Shown here: positions 35,471 through 44,367 of the stretch, piece by piece
How the letters are laid out: the number at the start of each line of letters is the position of its first letter
Position numbering within the stretch: position 1 is the first letter of the stretch
Source of the DNA: Bolinopsis microptera
Lineage: Eukaryota > Ctenophora > Tentaculata > Lobata > Bolinopsidae
NCBI RefSeq assembly: GCF_026151205.1
Contig: NC_087072.1
Coordinates: 17,127,669-17,191,668, forward strand
Direction: 5' to 3'
DNA: 64,000 bases
Program-made: the position numbers and the translations under genes
The notes under the pieces: model-generated
Databases searched by the model: none
What the model was told of the DNA's origin: nothing
The model's input: the letters and a program-made list of their open reading frames with translations, nothing else

Positions 35471-35817
35471 GATGCTAAAAAAAGAGGGATTAATCAGATA
35501 TGATCTTCAACATAAAAAGCTGGATTTCAGTTTCAGTCCTCAATTTAATAATTGGTCAGCAAAATATCATAATCATTACTCATTCATACTTTTATGTGCT
35601 AAAATTTGGCTGATGATCATTTTAGGTTATCTATGACTATATTAGTTTTCGAGGGGTTCTAAATTACAGCAATCACGGGAATAATTGATGGAAGCCAGCT
35701 AAAGTGAAACAAACCTGTAAATGGAATTTGCAAACACTTTAATTTTTGACAATATTACATGTTTATTGTTTATGTACAGTGTAAATTGTAAAAGACTTTC
35801 AAACGATGTTAAATAGA

Positions 35818-37142
35818 TTAGATCTTGTTATGAGAAACAATGTCGACAGATTGGACGAAATCTTCGAGCTCTTCGATTTTCTCTTCGAGGTCATACAAAC
35901 CAACATCCTCATCAACGATGCAGGTACTCATTCTCAGCTTCTTGATGCCGAAACCGATCTCAACATGCTTGCAATCTCCCCAAACGAGCCCCTGCATTGC
36001 AATAGATCTGACTTGCTTTTCCATTTCTCCAAGATCCGTTTCGTCATCCCAAGGCTTGATATCCAGAACTACATTGGATTTAAGAACTCTTGCAGGTTTG
36101 GCATCTTTCTTGGCAGCTGCATCGGCAACCTTTTTCTCAGCAGCCAGGCGCTTCATCTTCTGCATCTCAGATTCTCCTTTGGTTTCCTCGTCATCACTGT
36201 CGCCAAAATCAAAGTCGTCATCATCACTCTCTTCTTTTTTAGCAGTAGGTTTGGAAGCAGATGCAGTAGCAGGTGGGGCAGCAGCAGGTGCTACGATTCC
36301 AGATTTGGCCTTGGCTTCAAGTTTTTCTATTTGTTTGGTAAGATCTTCAACCAGCTTTCTTAATGAAGAATTGCTAGTCTCAAGGCGGGTAGCCCTATCT
36401 TGGAGAGTTTCAAGTGTTGTCTTTGGGGTATTTTGCTCAAGAGACGCTCGAATAAATCCTCTAGCAGCTTCCAAATCAGCCAGCAAACCTAGAAAATTTT
36501 GGTGTTACTTGCCATGTATCGGATAGCGTTAATTTTAAAGGTAATTACTGTCCTGCAGGATAAGGATTGGTGTCAAAGAAAAGTTTGGGGAAGGATTTTG
36601 AATGAATTAGTGTTAGAATACTAATACCAATAATAGAGACAATGTCAACTATTACAATAGTAATAGTTGACATTGTCTCTATTATTGGGTATATAATGCA
36701 TCTTAAATCTCAGTCATTTAGGGGGATAGAGGAGGTCATAGGGCTGGAAGTGCTACATATGTATCAAACAGATTCTGCTTAAGTTAATAATAATGCTACA
36801 TACAAATTCTAATTACACCCAATCAAACATTTTGACAGAACCTGACTAAAAAACCTGACAAAAATTTGAACTGTATGAAACGAGGAAACTATTGATTTTA
36901 GCACCATATTTGCTGTCATACTCTTACTCACTTTTGCCATCTGCCTTGACGGAGCTCTCCTTGGATGATTTCTTGGGAGCAGTAACAGCTTCATTGGTAC
37001 TTGGGGCACTACTTGGAGCAGAGGGAGCACTACTTGGTTCAGCTTGGGTACAGCTTGGTCTCTTGTGTAGAAGTGCTTCATACTCAAGTCTATCTGTCCA
37101 CACCAGATCCATCATTCTTGGGTCAATAACTGCACACGCCAT
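35818..37142 (-). CDS. EEF1D: Elongation factor 1-delta, longer tandem copy
   Basis: Same role as the adjacent copy. Two exons: 37142-36932 (phase 1) and 36488-35818; 293 residues (human EEF1D about 281). Exon 1 gives an N-terminal domain with VWTDRLEYEALLHKR, resembling the IWFDKFKYDDAERRF segment of vertebrate EEF1D. Exon 2 has a leucine-zipper coiled coil (LQDRATRLETSNSSLRKLVE), the acidic CAR-type stretch (EESDDDDFDFGDSDDEE) and the exchange domain. The C-terminal ~120 residues are identical to the tandem copy while the zipper/linker part is unrelated at sequence level. The 443-bp intron contains a 29-bp perfect palindrome. An AG lies 15 bases before the ATG. Confidence 0.92.
36627..36688. 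repeat. Perfect 29-bp palindrome with 4-nt loop in EEF1D intron
   Basis: Arms 36627-36655 and 36660-36688 are exact reverse complements, separated by AATA. Absence of any mismatch suggests a recent origin (for example snap-back duplication) or selection for a hairpin. Confidence 0.85.
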
Positions 37143-37603
37143 GTCTACCTTGATTGCCTACAAAAAATAGCATTATTAGAATTTTAAAAATTTTAAACCA
37201 ATTTTTGGTTGTATCCTAGGTTCCAAAAAGGCCGACCAGTAAGAATAGATATTAGGACAGACAGCTTTATGGCTAGGATTATGGTTAGAGTAAGGGTTAG
37301 ATTCATGGTTACTGGTTAGGATAGGCTTTATGGAACCTAAAAAACCGTTACATTACTCAATCATAATACCTACTCAAAGTGAAAAGTGCGTCAAACAGTA
37401 TATATACATTCAATTAAATCAAGTGATGCAATTGGCAGAGCACAATAAAATTTTAAGTGTTGCAATTGGCAGAGCACAATTCATTGCTACTGATAATTTT
37501 TTCAAAAGCATTTTAACAAAACACATGATCTACTCCATTATAGGGGCAGGGATAGTGTTTTAAACTAATTACAACACTACAAATCTATTACATTTATTGA
37601 GCA
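37143..37603. other. EEF1D upstream region and 5' part of LINE 1
   Basis: Contains the region upstream of the longer EEF1D gene, including a T-rich AG acceptor near 37158, and degenerate 'ggttag' repeats around 37270-37320 resembling telomeric sequence. The 5' UTR of the LINE must begin somewhere here; its boundary is not visible. Confidence 0.35.
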
Positions 37604-39160
37604 ATGTCAATGGCGGGCCAAAAGGGGCACGAGGCCCTGGCCAGTAAGAAGCTCAAGAAGACTCTAAAGCCAAAGAAGAACTCTGTTATACTTCCTGTAT
37701 TTGAAGACGGCTCGTGTAAACAGTGTGGAAGTAATGACACTGTGAATGAATCGATTATCTGTAATGTCTGTGATGGGATGTTTCACTCCGCTTGTCACAG
37801 AAAAACCGGTGTTCAATTTCCTGACTCCATTTGTACAAATACCTTCCGTGCTAAGGTGAGACCTATGATTGCAGATCAAGCTCGTTGGGGTTATTTTCTA
37901 TTCGTATGTGAAGATTGCATTTCACTGGTAGATGACACCCGTTCTTCCAAAAACGTTTCTCCACCTGGTCCACCTGTACCATCTGTGGTAGATGCTCCTA
38001 AGTCCAACCCTGTGATGAGTCATGATAATGGTGATAATGAAGCTCCTGATATTCTCTCCAAAGTTGAGCATCTGATGAGGGCAAACAACTCTGCCCTTCT
38101 GGAATCATTTCGTGAGGAAATGCATAGCATTATTGTTGACAAGCTTGCTCTATGTGCTCCAGAACATTTGCAGGAAGAGCAAGTTTCTAATGTTAACAAA
38201 GAAAACTTGCAATCCCGGTCTCCAAGTGCACTGTCCTCTTACAGCAATTTTTCTGCAGCTCTTGTAGGTGGTGCTAGTTCTCCTCAGCCAAGAAAAGTGT
38301 CAGCTAACATAAATCAAATTGGCAAGGAAAGTAAAGAGATATTGGTGCTAGATAGTCCCTTTCCTTCTGCTGATATTTCATCTGCTCCAGATGTTCTATC
38401 TGAGTTGCTCTATGACACACGATTGATTGCTATGAAAACTAGCCTACTAGATTCACACAAGAAGATAACGCTAGTTTTTCCATCTTCATCTGATAGGCTG
38501 AAGGCTAAAAGTCTTATTGAAAACTCTGATGTCATTAAATTACTTGGTTTTCACATCACTCTTTCCCAGAAAGCTCTCCCTAAAGTCACTGTGTCTAATA
38601 TTCCCAGTCAGATATTCGAAACCATTGAACGCTCTGGTTTACCCGCTGAAGATTTCCGGTTACAGACTAAAAAAGCTCTTCTAGATATTATTCCCTTGAA
38701 AAATCCTGGACTTAAACACTTGCTAGATAATGAGCATTTCTTTGAAATTGTGTACATAAATGTTGGACTAAGGTACACTACTGCTGGGATCAAGGTCTCT
38801 CCTCAGATTAGGAACCTATTGACAGGAGACGGCAAAATCTTCATTCTGAATAGTGCTTGTCCTGTTAAGGATAGATTCATCATCAAGCAGTGCTATAATT
38901 GTCAGAAGCTCCACCATATTTCCCAAAATTGTCCTGAGAAAGAAACTCTGGTTTGTATGTATTGCAGCGGTAGGCATAGAACATCAGACTGTCATTACAA
39001 GGAAGACCCTAGCAGACATAGATGTCGCAATTGCAGTCTGTCAAAAGATCCAAGAGTCTCATCTCACTGTAACACTCACCATTCCAGCTCAGAGCAGTGT
39101 CCCATCATGCAACAGGCATTGAATCGGTATAAACAAAACATCCTTACTTCAAAAAACTAG
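37604..39160 (+). CDS. LINE 1 (CR1/L2-like) ORF1: PHD finger plus zinc knuckles
   Basis: Retrotransposon ORF1, presumably an RNA-binding chaperone packaging the element's RNA. 518 residues. Residues 38-105 form a PHD-type C4HC3 finger (CKQC..CNVCDGMFHSACH..FVCEDC). A Ser/Pro-rich linker with a short helix follows, then an RRM-like central region, then three Cys/His knuckles at about 430-499 (CYNCQKLHHISQNC, CMYCSGRHRTSDCH, CRNC..). PHD fingers and zinc knuckles are known in ORF1 of CR1-type LINEs. It ends S-K-N-stop; the codons tcA AAA AAC TAG contain a phased -1 slippery heptamer, and the ORF2 frame is open across it. Fully intact, implying recent activity. Confidence 0.85.
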   Translation: MSMAGQKGHEALASKKLKKTLKPKKNSVILPVFEDGSCKQCGSNDTVNESIICNVCDGMFHSACHRKTGVQFPDSICTNTFRAKVRPMIADQARWGYFLFVCEDCISLVDDTRSSKNVSPPGPPVPSVVDAPKSNPVMSHDNGDNEAPDILSKVEHLMRANNSALLESFREEMHSIIVDKLALCAPEHLQEEQVSNVNKENLQSRSPSALSSYSNFSAALVGGASSPQPRKVSANINQIGKESKEILVLDSPFPSADISSAPDVLSELLYDTRLIAMKTSLLDSHKKITLVFPSSSDRLKAKSLIENSDVIKLLGFHITLSQKALPKVTVSNIPSQIFETIERSGLPAEDFRLQTKKALLDIIPLKNPGLKHLLDNEHFFEIVYINVGLRYTTAGIKVSPQIRNLLTGDGKIFILNSACPVKDRFIIKQCYNCQKLHHISQNCPEKETLVCMYCSGRHRTSDCHYKEDPSRHRCRNCSLSKDPRVSSHCNTHHSSSEQCPIMQQALNRYKQNILTSKN

Positions 39161-42087
39161 CTACAAACTCTAAGTCAGAATGTCAGAGTATGAACTTTGC
39201 CCTGTTCAATTGCAGATCCATATGCAATAAAACTGCTGGAGTCATGCAATTGCTTGAAGACTTTGATACTGATATTTGCTGTGCTACAGAAACTTGGCTG
39301 AGAAAAGATGACAATGCTAAGTTTTCTGAGATGAAAGAACTTGGATATTCCATTCATAGCCAGCCAAGAGCTGGGCGGGGAGGAGGTGTTGCTGTTCTAT
39401 ATAAGAAAAGTCTTAAAGTGACTCCTCAGAAGTGCAAGCGATTCAAAACGTTTGAGTCTTGTGAATGTACCTTCAAATCATCTTCTGGAGATATACTACG
39501 AATTGTTTCAATTTACCGTTCTGGCACCTCCACATCTCAGAGTGCTAACATCCCCCAATTTCTAACTGACTTTGAGCAACTCTTGGTTGATTTAGTAGAC
39601 AAACCTGGAAAGCCCTTGATCATGGGTGATTTTAATATCCACATTGAAGACGAAAATGATTCAGTTGCACAAAGGTTTAATTCACTACTTAAGTCTTGTG
39701 GGTGGGTGCAACAAATTTCAGCTGCAACACACAGAGATGGGGGCATATTAGATCTTGTAATTACCAGGGATGGTTCTTTTACTCACGATTGCATTGAAGT
39801 TCTAGATCCTGTCATTACTGATTCTGGCACATCGTCTGACCACTACTTTGTTGCTTTTAATTGCAATGTATCTCCAGCACCCATAGGCACTCTAGAACCA
39901 ATTACTTACAGAAACATTGCTTGCATAGACCTAGATGCTTTTGTTGAGGACATTCTTAAGTCAAAACTATGTGACACTGATTGCTTCAATGACCTCGATA
40001 GTGCAGTTGATATCTATGAGTCTGAGTTGAGCAGTATTTTGGACAAGCATGCTAAAGAAAAAACTTTCATCCCAAGAAAAGATCATAACGCTGAATGGTG
40101 GTCTACACACTGTCAACAAGCAAAAGCAATGAGAAGAAAGATTGAGAGACTGTATCAAAAGAATCATGATTGCCCAGATTATAAACGACTGTACAGGAAA
40201 GCATCAGAGAGAGCATCCTCAGTCATTGTATCCACAAGAGATCACTTCTACAAAACAAGGTTACAAGATAGTGCAGGTGATGCTAAAAAGACTTATTCCA
40301 TCGTTAATAAGTTGCTCAATAAAGAAAAAGTTAGTACTACTACACCTTCTTGCTCTTCAAATCTTGAGAGTGCTAACAACTTTGCACAGTTCTTTAAATC
40401 AAAGGTCGACAACATATACAACAACATTTATTTAGAACAACAATCCCTTGAAGATTCTCCTAACTCAGATGAATCTGTTCCTCTTTCTAATAGCCCAAAG
40501 ATAGTACAATTCCGTCATGTGTCTGATGAGGAACTAGTAAGCATCATAAAGAATATGTCCAACAAATTCTGTGATCTTGACCCCATACCTACAAAGATTC
40601 TCATCAAGTGTCTCCCAGAACTCCTTCCTCTGATCTCATTTATAGTCAATGAATCATTAGTTAAAGGTGAGTTTCCTATAAAACTTAAGGAGGCTCTCAT
40701 TCGTCCAAGTTTGAAGAAACGTGGCCTTGACGGTGAATCTCTATCTAACTATAGGCCTATTAGCAATCTCTCATTCTTGTCAAAAATCATTGAGAAGTGT
40801 GTATCTATACAGCTCACCAGTTATCTTGAGGATAACAACTTGCTTTCTAAAGTTCAGTCCGGCTATAGGAAGTTTCATAGCTGTGAAACTGCAACAACCA
40901 GAATCCATAACGACATCTTGATAACTATTGACAAGAAAACTAAAGTTGTTCTTTTACTTCTAGATTTGAGTGCTGCCTTTGATACTGTCAATCACCCAAG
41001 ATTAATCAAGAAGCTAAGATCTGCTTATGGCATTACAGGCATTGCTCTTACATGGATCAGGTCCTACTTGGCTAACCGTTCATTTTGTGTCAAAGTCCAG
41101 GATTCGTCTTCCTCATCAACTGTTCTTGAGATAGGTGTGCCACAAGGTTCAATCCTTGGCCCCCTGCTATTCATATTGTACACCAAAGATCTTGAGAACA
41201 TTGCAAGTATGCATGGGTGCTGTATTCATTTGTATGCTGATGACACCCAGCTGTATTTCACTCTTGATTCTGATGACCCATCACAGCTAGAGCACAATAT
41301 GGAACACTGTATGTCTGATATCAAGAAATGGATGACAAAGAATTTCCTTCAACTGAATTCTTCTAAGACTGAAGTCATCGTTATATCCTCTAAATTTGAC
41401 TCAAAAAATATTCCAGCCTCTCTGCAGATTGTTAAGGATCAAGAGCCACATGTTGTTAGTGGAACTGTGAAGAGTCTTGGGCTGTATTTAAACAGTTATC
41501 TTTCAATGAGTGATCAGATTACGTCAGTGGTTCAAGCATGTAATATTCAGATCAGAAATTTGTGGTTTATTGCATCAAAACTGTCTTTTAACCTTAAGAT
41601 TCAGCTTGTTCATGCTCTAGTACTCTCTAGAATTGATTATTGCAATAGCGTATATTTTGGACTGAGCTCTTATGATTTAAGTCGTTTACAGAAGGTGCAA
41701 AATTCTGCTGTAAGATTTATTTTCGGGAGAGGAAGAAAGGCACACACTACTCCACTACTTAAGAAAGTTCATTTTCTACCAGTTAGATTTAGAATAGATT
41801 TTAAGATTGCCCTACTTGCCTACAAGTGTTTAAATAATATAGCTCCTCCTTACTTAAAAGAGTTGATATCTCCTAGGCAGCAAAGTTTTAAAAATGTACG
41901 TCTTGATAATGATTATTTTTACCTTAGTTTTCCGCCCTCTCCTAACTATGTAAACACAGAGAAAGCTTTTAGTCACTGTGCAGTTAAAGTATTTAATTCC
42001 TTGCCATACGACATAAGATCAGCTGAGTCAGTTACATCTTTCAAGACCAAACTTAAAACATACTTCTTTTCTCTAGCATTTGATTGA
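39133..42087 (+). CDS. LINE 1 (CR1/L2-like) ORF2: endonuclease plus reverse transcriptase
   Basis: Target-primed retrotransposition enzyme. The open frame runs from 39133; the first ATG is at 39190, giving 965 residues. Residues 1-~230 are an APE-type endonuclease (FNCRSICNK, TETWL, IMGDFNIH, SSDHYFVAF supply the conserved Asn, Glu, Asp/Asn, Asp-His). Reverse transcriptase spans ~470-740 with SNYRPISNLSFLSKIIEK, LLLDLSAAFDTVNH, IGVPQGSILGPLLF and the catalytic YADD at about 682 (LYADDTQLY). No RNase H. These motifs place it in the Jockey superfamily near L2/Rex1/CR1. It is in the -1 frame relative to ORF1 with a 28-bp overlap, so it may be made as an ORF1-ORF2 fusion by frameshifting or by re-initiation at 39190. 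Confidence 0.9.
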   Translation, partial: TKHPYFKKLATNSKSECQSMNFALFNCRSICNKTAGVMQLLEDFDTDICCATETWLRKDDNAKFSEMKELGYSIHSQPRAGRGGGVAVLYKKSLKVTPQKCKRFKTFESCECTFKSSSGDILRIVSIYRSGTSTSQSANIPQFLTDFEQLLVDLVDKPGKPLIMGDFNIHIEDENDSVAQRFNSLLKSCGWVQQISAATHRDGGILDLVITRDGSFTHDCIEVLDPVITDSGTSSDHYFVAFNCNVSPAPIGTLEPITYRNIACIDLDAFVEDILKSKLCDTDCFNDLDSAVDIYESELSSILDKHAKEKTFIPRKDHNAEWWSTHCQQAKAMRRKIERLYQKNHDCPDYKRLYRKASERASSVIVSTRDHFYKTRLQDSAGDAKKTYSIVNKLLNKEKVSTTTPSCSSNLESANNFAQFFKSKVDNIYNNIYLEQQSLEDSPNSDESVPLSNSPKIVQFRHVSDEELVSIIKNMSNKFCDLDPIPTKILIKCLPELLPLISFIVNESLVKGEFPIKLKEALIRPSLKKRGLDGESLSNYRPISNLSFLSKIIEKCVSIQLTSYLEDNNLLSKVQSGYRKFHSCETATTRIHNDILITIDKKTKVVLLLLDLSAAFDTVNHPRLIKKLRSAYGITGIALTWIRSYLANRSFCVKVQDSSSSSTVLEIGVPQGSILGPLLFILYTKDLENIASMHGCCIHLYADDTQLYFTLDSDDPSQLEHNMEHCMSDIKKWMTKNFLQLNSSKTEVIVISSKFDSKNIPASLQIVKDQEPHVVSGTVKSLGLYLNSYLSMSDQITSVVQACNIQIRNLWFIASKLSFNLKIQLVHALVLSRIDYCNSVYFGLSSYDLSRLQKVQNSAVRFIFGRGRKAHTTPLLKKVHFLPVRFRIDFKIALLAYKCLNNIAPPYLKELISPRQQSFKNVRLDNDYFYLSFPPSPNYVNTEKAFSHCAVKVFNSLPYDIRSAESVTSFKTKLKTYFFSLAFD

Positions 42088-42275
42088 TTTTGCATTTACA
42101 TAGGTAAAATGAACTTGTCATGTCTAATTTTCAATTAAACTAAGCTCAGTTAATGTAAGAGCCGCTTTAGAAAGCACTGGAGTTTATCTCCAGGATTAAA
42201 TTATATCGAGTTATATGATTTAGCTATAAGGCGGTTTATAAAAGTTGTAATTTATTATTTATTATTATTTGTATG

Positions 42276-43095
42276 AAACTTCTGATAGCTGAATCTCACG
42301 TTTGGTGTCCACCTTCTTTCCTCGGTCCACCTACTCAAAGTTGTCTACCCTTAGTGTTTAGGATTCTTGGAAACTCAATAAAATAATAAGTTTTCAATAA
42401 AGCTATAGTTTTTACAGTGGAACCTCTATATACCTGGCATCTTGAGGAAAACGATAAGTGCACGGTATAGAATAAACCTTAATGAAACAATGCCAATAAG
42501 TTTTTTTCAATAAAACAATAAGTTTTATTTTACATTGCTACATTCCTCTAATCATGGCAAAAGGTTGATTTCGGTGATAGGGTCAGTTTCTATATAATCT
42601 TAGAAAAATGTATATTTTACAGTAGACAATACTGGGTGGCAGGAATGAGGGACCAAAACGCTTGTGGCTAACAATGGCCTATTTACAAACCACTACAGGC
42701 ATAGCATTGATATCATTTAACCTTAGTTTGTCTGAAACTGACCCTACTGCACTTCTAATGTTCTATAAAAAATCTCTTTCATTTTTATTAGGTACAAAAG
42801 TGCATAACACTCGAAAAACACAATCAAAAATTTAATTTATATATATTTTTAAAATTATAAAAAATAAATAGGAACCTATTCAAACAATATACACATAATA
42901 TAACAATTACCCTATATAAAAATTCAATATAAATTCAATAGAAAACTAAATAAAATTTATAAACCCCCTTAAGTATTGTTATTTGTTAAATTGCTTTGGT
43001 TGTACATTACGCAGCTCTCTTATCTCTATTGATAAAACGGTATTACTCTGTGATAACCTTGTGTACAACGTGTGTAACTGTACAAGAAGTGTACA
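42276..43095. other. Spacer between the two LINEs
   Basis: AT-rich, with no gene recognised. 'cagtggaacctctatatac' near 42415 resembles a pogo/Tigger-type terminal repeat, but I find no inverted partner. The second LINE's 5' UTR must lie in the right part; its boundary is not visible. Confidence 0.35.
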
Positions 43096-44367
43096 ATGTC
43101 AGGCGATAACTCTAATGAACTGGCTATTGGGAACCTGCTTCTCCGTGCAGGAAGTAATGAAATTGTGAAACGTGTCATTTCAGTTTTTGACCACTCTGCA
43201 AAGCGTTCAGCAAATGTCAAGTCAATATCTGCTTTTAATCTTGATATGTTGGAACCGTGTGCAGAGTTTTTGAACATTGATTTAGCCGACTCAGACGGGA
43301 ACAAACTGTATACAAAGGACAGTCTTGCCAATAGAATTCAGTTCGAGCTCCGTGCGTTCCTGCCATCAGAATGCTTGGAATGTAACGAAAAGTACACTGT
43401 TGAGTTTGAAGCCGATCAGAAACCCGTTTTTCACTGTCATATGTGTTTTCGGGGATCTCACAACTGTTCTGCTGTTACGAGTTTCCACGATGTTTTGACT
43501 AGTGCTACTGTTCTTTCTAGTTATGTTTGGTTGTGTAAATCATGCATGGAATCAAGCATTCCTATTAAACCACGAAAATCGAAGAGCCGGCATGATAGTA
43601 CTGTGAACAAATCAGATGATAGTACTGTGAACAAATCAGATTCCGAATCTCAGCAACCCAAGCAGGATTTGATTGCGTCACAAATGTCCTCATCCGAGGA
43701 AATCACAGAACACTCCACTTCTCAATCTAGTGTAGCAATTGACGATTCAGAGCTTCACGAGAAATCATCTGCTGCTGCGCAGGAGAGAATTTGTGAGAAG
43801 TACAAGCGTGGAAAGTGTCCTCATGGTCTCAAGGGGAAGAAGAAACATAATGGTCAGATTTGTGAGTTTGAACACCCGAAGTATTGTAACAGATTCTGTC
43901 AATACGGAAATCAGCACAAGTTTGGTTGCAGTAAAGGTCCAGACTGCAAGTTTCTTCACCCTGTGTTGTGCAAGTTTTCAGTTAAGAATAAACTTTGCAC
44001 GAAGTCTGACTGCACTTTTATTCATTTGAAGGGTACCCGCCGTCAGACAAGCAACTCTGCTGTTGGACACAAGAAGGGAAAAGCAGAGAATAAGAAATCC
44101 ATGCCATCAAAAGGTGTGACGGCGGCGAATCAGGATTTTTTAGAGTTACGGAGACTGTTGGAAACGATGCAAACCAGGATCGGACTCCTATCAGAAATAG
44201 TCGACCACCGGTCCAGCCTCCCTCAAACTCAAATGCCCTACCACTACCCCAGACCACCTCCACCTCTTCAGCCAGGAACAGCGCTCCCACTATACCACTA
44301 CCAGTACCCGCAGTTCCTACCGCCTCAGAGGACACACGTGCCCCTTATTCCTCATGCCTCGTCTTAA
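43096..44367 (+). CDS. LINE 2 (CR1-like) ORF1 with CCCH-type zinc fingers
   Basis: 423-residue ORF1, presumably nucleic-acid binding. Residues ~93-155 contain a Cys/His-rich module (CLEC..CHMC..HNC..WLCKSC), similar in layout to PHD/RING-like fingers. Residues ~233-311 contain three consecutive CCCH-type fingers: a degenerate first (C-x7-C..C-x3-H), then C-x9-C-x5-C-x3-H and C-x8-C-x4-C-x3-H (CTKSDCTFIH). The C-terminus is Pro/Tyr-rich. The usual zinc knuckles are absent. The ORF2 frame (-1) is open from 44094, and a phased TTTTTTA heptamer occurs at 44136-44142. Intact. Confidence 0.75.
   Translation: MSGDNSNELAIGNLLLRAGSNEIVKRVISVFDHSAKRSANVKSISAFNLDMLEPCAEFLNIDLADSDGNKLYTKDSLANRIQFELRAFLPSECLECNEKYTVEFEADQKPVFHCHMCFRGSHNCSAVTSFHDVLTSATVLSSYVWLCKSCMESSIPIKPRKSKSRHDSTVNKSDDSTVNKSDSESQQPKQDLIASQMSSSEEITEHSTSQSSVAIDDSELHEKSSAAAQERICEKYKRGKCPHGLKGKKKHNGQICEFEHPKYCNRFCQYGNQHKFGCSKGPDCKFLHPVLCKFSVKNKLCTKSDCTFIHLKGTRRQTSNSAVGHKKGKAENKKSMPSKGVTAANQDFLELRRLLETMQTRIGLLSEIVDHRSSLPQTQMPYHYPRPPPPLQPGTALPLYHYQYPQFLPPQRTHVPLIPHASS

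Larger units (their letters stand above)
37590..42275 (+). mobile_element. LINE 1: complete CR1/L2-like non-LTR retrotransposon
   Basis: Contains both intact ORFs. After the ORF2 stop there is about 165 bp of 3' UTR ending in a short TTA/TTATT microsatellite (about 42250-42270), the usual tail type of CR1/L2 elements rather than poly-A. The exact 5' end and target duplication were not found, so both outer coordinates are approximate. Confidence 0.75.

Noticed and set aside
34865-36526. Long plus-strand open frames opposite EEF1D (157-228 codons)
   Set aside because: Mirror images of the EEF1D coding strand with serine-rich artefact composition; no independent support.
35471-36932. The short EEF1D exon as an alternative 3' exon of the longer gene
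   Set aside because: Joining exon 1 (phase 1) to the acceptor at 35475 puts the EEF1D frame out of register, so I treat them as separate genes.
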